NCBI GenBank assembly: GCA_016720545.1
Contig: JADKKK010000002.1
Location: 248,001 to 312,000 of the forward strand
Source: Myxococcales bacterium
GTDB taxonomy: Bacteria; Myxococcota_A; Polyangia; Polyangiales; Polyangiaceae
Length of the DNA stretch: 64,000 nucleotides
Direction of reading: 5' to 3'
Made by a program: the position numbers and the translations under genes. A model generated the notes under the pieces. That model saw only the letters and a program-made list of their open reading frames with translations. It did no database searches and had not been told where the DNA came from. Positions 49,227 to 57,105 of this stretch are shown in pieces; position 1 is the stretch's first letter, and the number at the start of each line of letters is the position of its first letter.

Positions 49227-52200
49227 CTACGCCACGGCGCTCGCGCTCGCCTCGCGCGCTCCGATGCGGCGCTCCGCGGCCTCGTTGAGCGTGACCGTCA
49301 CGAGCCGCGACACGCCCGACTCCTGCATGGTCACGCCGTGCAGCACGTCGACCATCTGCATGGTGCGCTTGATGTGGGTGATCAAGATGAACTGCGAGCG
49401 GTCGGTCATGCTGCGGACCATCTCGTTGTATCGCGCGACGTTCGCCTCATCGAGCGGCGCGTCGACCTCGTCGAGGATGCAGAACGGCGACGGTTTGATC
49501 TGAAAGATCGCGAAGATGAGCGACACCGCGGTGAGCGCCTTCTCGCCGCCGCTCATGAGCTCGATGCTCGCGAGCTTCTTTCCGGGGGGCTGCGCGAGGA
49601 TCTCGATGCCCGTCTCGAGCATGTCGTCGGGGTTCGTGAGGCGCAGCGACGCCCGCCCGCCGCGGAACATGCGCGGGAAGATCTCTTGGAAGCGGGCGTT
49701 GACCTGGGTGTAGGTCTCCTCGAAGAGCTTCTTCGACTCGCGGTTCATCTGCTCGATCGCGCGCGTCAGGTCGGCCAGCGCGCCGTCGAGATCCGCCTTC
49801 TGATCGCTGTAGAACGAGAACCGCTTCTCGGCCTCCTCGTGCTCGCGCATCGCGTCGAGGTTGACGCTGCCCATGCGCTCGATGAGCCCCGCGAGCTCCG
49901 CGATGCGCGCGCGCAGCGCCTCGTCGGGCGGGGGCCGGAGGTGGTAGTCGCCCACCACCCGCGGCAGATCGAGCCCGCGGAACTTCTCGGCGATGGCCTC
50001 GAGCAGATGCCGGAGCGCCAGCGCGCGCTCGCGCAGGTTCATCTCGTGCGACGTCAGCGACTCGCGGGCCGCGTCGGCCGAGGCGCGGAGGGCGCGGAGC
50101 TCCGCCTCGCGCTCGGACAGCCCCTGCCGCACACCCTCGAAGGTCGAGCGCGCCGCGAGGAGCGTGTCCTCGGCCTCGCGGGCGGCGTCGAGGGCGCCCC
50201 GGAGGGTCTCGGTGTGGAGGTAGAGCTGCGCGGCGGTCTCTCCGTGCTCGCGGGCGCCGTCGGCGAGCTGCCGGTCGAGGCGGCCGGCGCGCTCGCCGAG
50301 CTCGAGGGTGCTCTTCTCGAGCCGCGACACGGTGCCCCGCGCGGCGTGCAGCTTCTCGCGTGTGCCGGCCACGCGCACGCGCCGCTCCGTGACGTGGGCC
50401 CGCCGGGCGTCGACCTGCTCGGTCCACGAGAGCGCGAAGGCCTCGGCGTCCTCGAGCTCGCGCTGCGCCACCTCGAGCTCGCCGCGCGCCTCGTCGAGCA
50501 TGCCCGCGGCCAGATCGCGCTCCTCGACGGCCTGTGAGAGCTGCCACGCGAGCTCGTCGATCTCGCGCGCGAGCGCCTCCACGCGGCCGCGGCTCGACGC
50601 CTGCTCGGCCTCCGCCGCGCGCAGGTCCTTCTCGACGCGCACGAGCGCGAGCTCGCCCTCGTGCGCCCGCTGGCGAGCGACGTCGAGCGCGCTCTGGGTC
50701 TCGGTCAGCGCGAGGCGGAGGGCCTGGTGCGCCGCGAGCCGCTCGGTGAGGACGCGCTCGAGCGCCTCCACCTCGTGGCCGAGCTCGCGGCACTCACGAC
50801 GCGAGTCGAGCATGTGCGCCACGACGTCCTCGCCGGTGCCGCCCGCGACGCGCCCGTCGGGGTAGTGCACGGTGCCGGCGCGCGTCACCGCCGCGAGGCG
50901 CGTGTGGGCCAGCACCTGCCGCGCGGCCTCGTCGGTCTCGACCAGGACCACGTCGCCGACGACCGCCCGAACGAGCTCCTCGTCGTCATTGGAAAAGTGA
51001 ACAAAATCTATGAGATAGCCCGATACTTCCGGGATCTCGAGGGGGGCGCGCGTGGCCTGCCCAGCCACGCGGGCCGGCCTGCGCGGCACCACCGTGGCGC
51101 GGCCGCGCTTGCTCCGGCGGAGGTCGTCGAGGAGGGCCTCACCGCGCGCGGGGTCCGTGACCACCACGTCGAGCAGGCGCGCCCCGAGCCACCCCGCGAG
51201 GGCCGCCGTGGCGCTCGCCTCCGCCTCCACGCGGTCGGCGAGGAGCCCGAGCACGGCGGGGTCCTTCGAGGCGATGAGGGCCTTCGTGCCCGCCCCCACG
51301 CCCTCGAGCTTCGCCTGGATCTCGACCAACGCGTGGAGCCGAGAGCGCTTCTTCTGCGCGTCGTGCTTCGCCTCGTCGAGCCGTCGCTCGCTCGCGACGA
51401 TGTCCTGGCGTAGCTCCCCGAGGCGCGTCTCGAGGGCGCCCTTCTCCTCGCTCGAGAGCAGCTTGCCCTCGCGCGTGCCGGTGACCTCGGCGGTGAGGAG
51501 GTCGACCCGCGCGGCGAGCTCGGCCGCGGCGAGCTCGAGCTCGGCCCGCTCGAACACGCGCTTCTCGTGGCGCTGGGTGGTCTCCGACTTGCGCCGCTCG
51601 AAGCCCTCGAGCTTCGCTTCGCCGCTCGCGATCTGCGCCTGCGTCTGCGCGACGCGCTGGCGGTGCTCGGTGACGGTGCGGTTCGCGCGCTCTTGCTCCG
51701 CCACGATCTCGGCGAGCCGCGCGCCCTCGTCCTCGGCCTGCTCGGCCTGCTCGGCCTCTTGCTCGCGCAGCGCGTCGAGCTCGGTCGAGACGTGCTCGAG
51801 CTCTCGGCCGAGGGCCTCGCTGCGCGCACACGGTGGCGAGCTCGGCCTCGGCCTCCGCCTCGCGCCGAGCGAGCGCGGCGATGCGATCGCGAGCCCGCGA
51901 GATCGCGGCCTCTTCGGCGCGGACCGCGTTCTCTGCGGCGAAGTTCGTCGTCGTGGCCACATCGAGCGCGGCCTCCGCGCCGTGCGCGTCGAGCCGGGCC
52001 CCCTCGAGCTCCGCCTCGCGCGCGGTGAGCGCCGCGCGCGCCTGGTCGTGGGCCAGCGTGTGGGTCTCGACCTCGGCCGACTCGAGCTTCACCCACCCGG
52101 TGAGCTCGAGGTAGCGGTGGGAGGCCTCGTGGAGCTGGAGGTCCTCGAGCTCGCCGCGGTAGGCGACGTAGCGCTCCGCCTTCGCGGCCTGCCGCTTGAG

Positions 52201-52827
52201 CGAGCCGAGGTTGCGCTCGATCTCCGCGATGATGTCGCCGACCCGCAGCAAGTTCTGCTGGGTCATCTCCATCTTCTTCTCGGCCTGCTTGCGCTTCGAC
52301 TTGAACTTCGTGATGCCCGCGGCCTCTTCGATGAGGAGGCGCCGGTCCTCGGCCTTCGCGCTCACGATGAGGCCGATCTTGCCCTGCTCGATGATGCTGT
52401 AGGCCTTGGTGCCCACGCCGGTACCTAGGAATAGATCGGTGACGTCCTTCAGGCGCACCTGCGTCTTGTTGATCAGGTACTCGCTCTCGCCCGAGCGGTG
52501 TAGTCGGCGGGTGATCGCGATCTCCGCGTAGTCCTTGTATTCGATGGGCAGGTCGGCGCCGTCGTTGTCGTTCTCGAACGTGAGCGTCACCTCGGCAAAC
52601 TCGGCGCCGGGCCGCGTCTCGGAGCCGCTGAAGATGACGTCGTCCATGCTCCGGCCGCGCAGGTTCTTGGCGCTCTGCTCGCCCATGCACCAGCGGATCG
52701 CGTCGACGATGTTCGACTTCCCGCAGCCGTTGGGCCCGACGATGCCCATCACGGCGCGGTCGAACTTCACGACCGTGCGATCGACGAAGGACTTGAACCC
52801 AGAGAGCTCGAGGCGCTTGATCTTCAT
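49227..52827 (-). CDS. smc: Chromosome segregation protein SMC, reading frame broken once
   Basis: The condensin ATPase that compacts and segregates the chromosome. ATG 52827 (GGAG five bases upstream) begins MKIKRLELSGFKSF; Walker A is VGPNGCGKSN. After a coiled coil the frame reads LARREAEAEAELATVCAQ and is lost near 51822-51831. The next frame continues at once (RSEALGRELEHVSTELDALR) through the hinge (GYLIDFVHFSNDDEELVRAV, TRAGTVHYPDGRVAGGTG), the second coil, the signature ELMSGGEKALTAVS and Walker B FCILDEVDAPLD, to the stop at 49227. Total length 3601 nt is one base more than a 1199-residue SMC. A single extra base in a GCGCGC run explains it. As smc is normally essential, a sequencing error is the simplest cause. 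Confidence 0.88.
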
Positions 52828-52862
52828 GCCGACTCCGACGTCGAGCTCTGCGCCCGACCCAC

Positions 52863-52923
52863 GAACCTGGAAGTGAGGCCCGAAGGGGCGAACCAAGGTC
52901 CATGGCGACCCGAGGTGTCGCCA
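52863..52923 (+). repeat. Dispersed micro-ORF repeat, diverged single copy
   Basis: GAACCTGGAAGTGAGGCCCG, then AAGGGGCGAAC and a diverged 3' part, matches the 74-bp unit at 16811-16958 with a deletion of about 12 bp. The peptide frame is kept (NLEVRPEGANQGPWRPEVSP), but the terminal TGA is changed to GGA so the frame stays open. Orientation is away from smc. Confidence 0.7.
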
Positions 52924-53151
52924 GGAACCGGCGCCCGGGTGACGATACCCGGGGCGTCATGTCACTTCACATACTGTCACGAACTGACCCAAGGGGTACG
53001 TCCGCGGGCCCGCAGCGGCAAGGTCTATTTCAGTGTATTTTGCCACGAAAGCCTGTGGAAAACTGCCTCGCGAGGCCTCCGCAAAGGCCTCCCGTGGAGC
53101 GTCGTAAATCGCGGTCGGGGCGCGAGGGCCGCCGGTTGAGGGGAGCCGTCC

Positions 53152-53179
53152 TTGACATCGCGGGTGGACGGCTTATTGG
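53152..53179 (+). promoter_or_regulatory. Promoter of the fmdB-like gene
   Basis: TTGACA (consensus -35, 53152-53157) and TATTGG (53174-53179) are 16 bp apart. The start of transcription would be about 53186, next to ATG 53188, so the mRNA would be leaderless. Confidence 0.5.
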
Positions 53180-53187
53180 GCCCGGCC

Positions 53188-53529
53188 ATGCCTACTTACG
53201 AGTACGTGTGCACGAGCTGCGGCAACCAGTGGGAGGAGATCCAGAAGATCTCCGCGCCCGCGCTCACCGACTGCCCGAAGTGCAGCGCGGCGACGGCGAA
53301 GCGCCAGATCAGCGCGGGCAACTTCATCTTGAAGGGCGGCGGCTGGTACGCCGACCTCTACTCGTCGAGCAAGCCCAAGGCCGCCAGCGACGCCGCGAAG
53401 GGCGACGCCAAGGCCCCCGCGGACAGCGCGGCCCCGGCGCCGGCGGCCCCCGCGCCGGCGGCCCCTGCGGCGGCGCCCGCGCCGGCGCCCGCGGCCGCCC
53501 CCTCGACGACGTCCAAGCCCTCGACCTGA
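53188..53529 (+). CDS. FmdB/CxxC_CxxC_SSSS-family zinc ribbon protein
   Basis: A 113-residue protein with the standard FmdB start MPTYEYVCTSCGNQWEEIQK. Two CxxC pairs (Cys8/11 and Cys29/32) form a zinc ribbon of about 45 residues. The remaining half is a low-complexity Ala/Pro tail (about 75-113), longer than in most family members. The role of the family is not settled; some members are regulatory. Its 3' end overlaps an antisense frame from the minus-strand gene 53358-53972. Confidence 0.87.
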   Translation: MPTYEYVCTSCGNQWEEIQKISAPALTDCPKCSAATAKRQISAGNFILKGGGWYADLYSSSKPKAASDAAKGDAKAPADSAAPAPAAPAPAAPAAAPAPAPAAAPSTTSKPST

Positions 53530-53972
53530 GCCCCGCGCCTCCCGCTCGAGGCCGGCGTCCACGGGAACAGCAGCGAGCGGCACCTGGCGGAGGTCACGCC
53601 GAGCTCCAGGGCGACGACCTCGACGACACGCTCGGTGAGGCCCGGGCGAGACATGGACCCGGGCTCGCGGGTTCGCCCCTGCGGTCCGGCCGCGCGCGCG
53701 GCGAGGGCACGCGTCAGCCCCGCGTGGTAGAGGCGCTGGGCGCGCGCCCACCGCGGCTCCTCGACCAGCCCCGCGACCACGCCCTCGAGCTCGCGTGCGC
53801 GCTCTTCGAGCAGGTCCATCGGGAGGCGCTCGAGCTCCCGCAGGGCGCCCGGAAAACGCGCCGCGAGCGCGCGCAGGCGAGGCAGCGGCGGCGGCGCCTC
53901 GGGGGCGTCGCGGCGCACGCGCCGCAGCGCAAGCAGCTCGACGTACTTCTCCAGCAGGGCGCGCGCCTCCAC
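53358..53972 (-). CDS. Hypothetical protein overlapping the fmdB-like gene tail
   Basis: From GTG 53972, about 140 residues look like a real helical protein: ARALLEKYVELLALRRVRRD, ELERLPMDLLEERARELEGV, EEPRWARAQRLYHAGLTRAL and TERVVEVVALELGVTSARCR, ending near SLLFPW (about 53560). The last 60 residues are Ala/Gly only, antisense to the Ala/Pro tail of the fmdB-like protein, so the true end may be near 53540 with a lost stop or frame change. No family recognised and no ribosome-binding site. Confidence 0.45.
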   Translation of the reverse strand: MEARALLEKYVELLALRRVRRDAPEAPPPLPRLRALAARFPGALRELERLPMDLLEERARELEGVVAGLVEEPRWARAQRLYHAGLTRALAARAAGPQGRTREPGSMSRPGLTERVVEVVALELGVTSARCRSLLFPWTPASSGRRGAQVEGLDVVEGAAAGAGAGAAAGAAGAGAAGAGAALSAGALASPFAASLAALGLLDE

Positions 53973-53981
53973 CAGCGCAGG

Positions 53982-54294
53982 CTAGTCCCCTGGAAGCGTG
54001 ATCCCTTCCAGAAGTCGCGCGGCTCGGCCTTTCGCCACAAGGGAGCGAGGGGGTGTCCCGTCTTCGGCGGCGGTGGGAGGATACTCATGTTCGAGGGTCG
54101 GCGTTCTCGCGCGGTCACACCCGAAACCACAGTCCCCTGAGCGCAAAGCGCCGCCTCCACCGCGCGGAACGACGTCCGAGTTGAGGACGGGCCCGCCGCC
54201 GCCGAAAGCGGGGCACCCCCTCGCTCCCCCCTCGCTCCTCGGAATGACACCGAAGACCCGACTTCTGATACGAACCACGACTCCAGGGGACTAG
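53982..54294. repeat. 313-bp inverted-repeat element with CTAG ends
   Basis: Starts CTAGTCCCCTGGA and ends with its exact inverse TCCAGGGGACTAG. The outer 38 bp of each arm match at about 30 positions, and similarity continues inward (GGGAGCGAGGGGGTG in both arms, then TTCGGCGGCGG), so the whole element can fold into one long imperfect hairpin. The right arm contains the common intergenic-repeat signature CATTCCGAGGAGCGAG, whose translation reads HSEERGGSEG. No transposase. No gene is seen in it. Confidence 0.75.
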
Positions 54295-54450
54295 AGCGCC
54301 GAACCGCTTGATTCGGTCGGCTTTTCGCCGATTTACGTCGCCGTACTTCGTTGCTCCTCCTCGCCTAGCAGCAGTAGGACTCGTCGCCGCGCCTCGCACG
54401 GCTCGCAACTCGGCGAAAATCCTCGGTCATCAAGCGGTTCGGCGCTCTAG
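54291..54450. repeat. 160-bp MITE-like element with 22-bp perfect terminal inverted repeats
   Basis: Begins CTAGAGCGCCGAACCGCTTG-AT and ends with the exact inverse of those 22 bases; a second paired block (TTTTCGCCG and CGGCGAAAA) extends the arms to 40 bp. It shares its left CTAG with the 313-bp element and ends in CTAG at 54447-54450. CTAG fits the YTAR target duplicated by IS5-type elements, or may belong to the terminal repeats. No coding capacity. Confidence 0.75.
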
Positions 54451-54514
54451 CCGAGGACCGCCCTCTCACGCGAGCCGCGGAGCCGTGGCCGCCGCTCGCG
54501 CGGGGAGCGCGTGC

Positions 54515-54520
54515 TAAGCT
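54515..54520 (+). promoter_or_regulatory. Extended -10 element before the pheA-like gene
   Basis: TGC-TAAGCT ends 8 nt before ATG 54529 and carries the TGn extension of extended -10 promoters. There is no ribosome-binding site, so a leaderless transcript is likely. Confidence 0.4.
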
Positions 54521-54528
54521 CGCGACGA

Positions 54529-55599
54529 ATGACCGACACGAAACGCGAGCTAGACGCCCTACGACAAGAGATCGCGGCGGTCGACGTGCAGCTCGTCCGG
54601 GCCCTCGATCGCCGCGCCAAGCTCTCGCGGGACATCGGTCGCCTCCGCGGTGACGGCCCCGCGCTCCTTCCGGTGGAGCCGCCCGCCGATCTCGAGCAGC
54701 TGAGCGGCCGCACCGGCGACCTGCCGCCCGAGTCGCTGCGCGACATTTTTCGCGAGGTCCGCGCGGCGTGCCTCGGCCTCGAGCTCGGCGTCACGGTCGC
54801 GTTCCTCGGCGCGGTCGGCGGCGCGGGGCACGCGGCGGCGCGCGGGCGCTTCGGCGCGAGCACCCCCCTCGTCCCCGCCGAGTACGCCGAGGCCGCCGCC
54901 GCCGCGGTGGTCGGTGGTCGCGCGACGTTCGCCGTCGTCCCCTTCGAGACCAAGACCGACGGCCTCGTGCAGCCCACCCTCGCCGCGCTCCTCGGGAGTG
55001 AGCTCAAGGTCGTCGCGACGTTCGAGGCCGCCTCGGCGGTGCAGCTCGTCAGCCGCTCGGGGAATGTGGCCGACGTGGAGCGCGTGTACGCCGCGCCGAG
55101 CGAGCGCGCCGCGTGCCGCTCGACCCTCGACGCCCTCGGCGAGGCCGGGCGGGTCTCGGTGATCGAGGTGAAGAGCCCCGAGGTCGCCTGCATGCACGCG
55201 CGGGACGACGCCGCGGCCGGGGCCCTCCTCGAGGAGTCCTACGCGGCGAGCCAAGATCTCGCGGCCTGCAAGCTCGAGGTGCACGACGGCCCTCGCGAGC
55301 GGGTCCGCTACGCGGTCCTGGGCGCACGCCCGGCGAGGCGCACGGGGAGCGACGCCACCTTGCTCGCGTTCAGCGTCTCCGACTCGCCCGGCGCGCTCCT
55401 CGAGGTGCTGCGCCAGTTCGCCGAGCGGGGCGTCAATCTGAGCAAGATCCAGTCGCGCCCCACGCCCGGCGAGGCGTGGAGCTACCTCTTCTTCGCCGAG
55501 CTCGTCGGGCACGCCACCGACCGCGCGGTCGTCGGCGCCGTCGAGGAGGTCCGGCGGCAGGCCCGGTTCTTCAAGCTCCTTGGCACCTACGCCGTGTGA
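54529..55599 (+). CDS. pheA: Chorismate mutase/prephenate dehydratase-like P-protein, divergent
   Basis: A 356-residue protein with the P-protein layout for phenylalanine synthesis. Residues 1-90 are an AroQ chorismate mutase (RELDALRQEIAAVDVQLVRA, then LDRRAKLSRDIGRLRG). About 92-265 are the dehydratase lobes (VAFLGAVGGAGHAAARGRFG, FAVVPFETKTDGLVQPTLAA). The C terminus is an ACT domain (SDSPGALLEVLRQFAERGVN, LSKIQSRP) that normally binds phenylalanine. The dehydratase motif TRF is VRY here (ERVRYAVLG), and the usual ENS of the P-I-E-N-S block is ETK, so catalytic ability of this domain is doubtful. aroA lies 1.5 kb downstream. Confidence 0.83.
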   Translation: MTDTKRELDALRQEIAAVDVQLVRALDRRAKLSRDIGRLRGDGPALLPVEPPADLEQLSGRTGDLPPESLRDIFREVRAACLGLELGVTVAFLGAVGGAGHAAARGRFGASTPLVPAEYAEAAAAAVVGGRATFAVVPFETKTDGLVQPTLAALLGSELKVVATFEAASAVQLVSRSGNVADVERVYAAPSERAACRSTLDALGEAGRVSVIEVKSPEVACMHARDDAAAGALLEESYAASQDLAACKLEVHDGPRERVRYAVLGARPARRTGSDATLLAFSVSDSPGALLEVLRQFAERGVNLSKIQSRPTPGEAWSYLFFAELVGHATDRAVVGAVEEVRRQARFFKLLGTYAV

Positions 55600-55685
55600 C
55601 GCCGGAGGGCGGCGTGAGACCCGCGAGCTCTCGCGTGCGCGTCTTTGGAGCGGAGTGCCGATTGCCACCGGAAGCTCCGCGCGTG

Positions 55686-55691
55686 TAGCCT
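55686..55691 (+). promoter_or_regulatory. -10 element TAGCCT before the lipoprotein gene
   Basis: TAGCCT is followed by 9 nt and then ATG 55701, with no ribosome-binding site. Confidence 0.3.
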
Positions 55692-55700
55692 GTGGCGGCC

Positions 55701-56675
55701 ATGATCCTCCTCCGCGCGTCCCGGTCCACTCGCTCCGCGCTCGCCTCCGCGCTCGCCTGCGCCGCACTCGTCTTCGTCGCCGGCTGCGGCGGCGACAAGC
55801 CGGCGGACGCCCCCTCCGCCCAGGTCGACGTGGACGCCGATCCGAGCGCCCTGCTGCCCGCGAGCGCCATCGCCTACGCCCACCTGGACGCGAAGGCGTT
55901 CTTCGCGAGCGAGTCGTTCGGTCCCGATCTCGCGAAGGTGGCCGAGAAGGTGTCCCCTCTCGGGGAGGAGGCAGGCTTTCTCCCCTCGCGTGACCTCGAC
56001 GCGATCTACGCGGGGGTTTACTCGACGCAAGGCGCCGACGTCGCCGCCGTCCTCGTCGGTCGCTTCGACCAGGCGAAGGTGAAGAAGCTCGCCGAGACCC
56101 ACACCCCCACGCGCAGCGGCGGCGCCCTCGTCGTGTCGCAGTACGCGGGCCGTGACGTCTACACCATCAACAACGCCGGGTTCACCGTGCTCACGGCGAA
56201 GACGGCCCTCGTGGGCACCGAGACGGGCATCCGCCGCGCCCTCGATCGCGTCAAGGACGGGCGCGTGAAGCACGACGTGCCCCCGTGGGTGGACGACACG
56301 TTCAAGACCACGGGCGCGGTGCTCGCCGTCACGTTCGACGCGCAGGCGCAGCCCGGCGCCTCCGAGCTGGTCCGCCAGGTGCCGCTCCCGTGGGCGCAGG
56401 GCGTGCAAAAGGCTCGTATTCTCATGGACTTCAAAGCCCCCGGGGCGAACGTCGCCGGCTCACTCGCTTACGCAGACGAGGCGCAGGCGGGGCAGGCCGC
56501 CGCCGCGCTCGGGAACACCGCCGGCTTCGCGAAGATCCTCACCCTGGTGGGCCTCCAGTTCCGCGAGTTCAAGGCCGTGGCCGCGAAGTCCGACGTGCAA
56601 GTCACGATCGCGGTGGACGACCAGAGCCTCCGGACGCTCGCGAAGGGCCTCCCGCAGTGGCTCGGCTTGCCGTGA
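55701..56675 (+). CDS. Predicted lipoprotein of unknown function
   Basis: A 324-residue protein with a lipobox (FVAGCGGD). The rest is one large alpha/beta domain without low complexity: LLPASAIAYAHLDAKAFFAS, LDAIYAGVYSTQGADVAAVL, TVLTAKTALVGTETGIRRAL and GASELVRQVPLPWAQGVQKA. It recalls lipoproteins that follow the pattern of DUF3352-like substrate-binding folds, but I cannot name the family. The protein at 59225-60241 has a similar size and rhythm (AIDE/VGTE-like strands) and could be a distant paralogue. Confidence 0.72.
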   Translation: MILLRASRSTRSALASALACAALVFVAGCGGDKPADAPSAQVDVDADPSALLPASAIAYAHLDAKAFFASESFGPDLAKVAEKVSPLGEEAGFLPSRDLDAIYAGVYSTQGADVAAVLVGRFDQAKVKKLAETHTPTRSGGALVVSQYAGRDVYTINNAGFTVLTAKTALVGTETGIRRALDRVKDGRVKHDVPPWVDDTFKTTGAVLAVTFDAQAQPGASELVRQVPLPWAQGVQKARILMDFKAPGANVAGSLAYADEAQAGQAAAALGNTAGFAKILTLVGLQFREFKAVAAKSDVQVTIAVDDQSLRTLAKGLPQWLGLP

Positions 56676-56769
56676 GCTCGGCGCGCGTCCCCCGCCGGAC
56701 GCGAATTTGGCCTGCTGCCCTTCCCAAACAGGCCACGAGAACGCATGCTGCCAGGGGAGAGGTGTCGAA

Positions 56770-57063
56770 ATGTTCGGACGTTCCACGGGTCTAGAGAAAG
56801 CCGCCCAAGCCCTGGCCACCGCGGGCGCCATCGCTCACGCTGCGTTCTTCACGCTCTTCATCTACCGGGTGTTCGGGACGAGCTGGCTCTACCTCGTGCT
56901 GGCGGTGCTGGCGTTGGTCGGCCTCGGCGCGAACTTCGTCGGCTTCATGCTCATCAAGCACGGCGGTCGCGTGGGCGCGCGCAAGTGGGGCATGTGGTGC
57001 ATCGCGTTCTCCACGGCCGACGCGGCGCTGCTCCTTACGCTCGCGTCGATCCTCGGCTCCTGA
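56770..57063 (+). CDS. Small membrane protein, three predicted transmembrane helices
   Basis: A 97-residue protein. After a short amphipathic N terminus (MFGRSTGLEKAAQA) come three hydrophobic helices (about residues 15-35, 41-60 and 75-95) joined by a basic loop (KHGGRVGARKWG). GGGGAGAGG upstream of ATG 56770 may act as a ribosome-binding site. Family unknown. It lies between an envelope lipoprotein gene and aroA. Confidence 0.65.
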   Translation: MFGRSTGLEKAAQALATAGAIAHAAFFTLFIYRVFGTSWLYLVLAVLALVGLGANFVGFMLIKHGGRVGARKWGMWCIAFSTADAALLLTLASILGS

Positions 57064-57089
57064 CGCCGCTCTCGTGAAGGGATCCGGGG

Positions 57090-57095
57090 TAGGGT
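57090..57095 (+). promoter_or_regulatory. -10 element TAGGGT before aroA
   Basis: TAGGGT is followed by 10 nt and then ATG 57106. No Shine-Dalgarno sequence is present and no convincing -35 is seen. Confidence 0.35.
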
Positions 57096-57105
57096 CCGCG
57101 GCGGA

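Larger units (their letters stand above)
52828..53187. other. Divergent intergenic region smc / fmdB-like
   Basis: This 360-bp gap holds one copy of the dispersed micro-ORF repeat (52863-52923), then a stretch with the direct repeats TGTCAC at 52969 and 52984 and a GGGTGACGATACCC dyad (52937-52950), and the promoter at 53152-53179. A plus-strand frame from 52873 to 53139 continues the repeat peptide but looks like no known protein. Confidence 0.5.

Noticed and set aside
53054..53062. DnaA-box-like TGTGGAAAA in the smc/fmdB gap
   Set aside because: Only one copy and an imperfect match; no cluster, AT-rich stretch or dnaA/dnaN neighbours, so no origin is claimed.
52873..53139. 88-codon plus-strand frame extending the repeat copy near smc
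   Set aside because: Only its first part resembles the repeat peptide; the rest has no protein-like pattern and its stop arises from loss of the repeat's own TGA.
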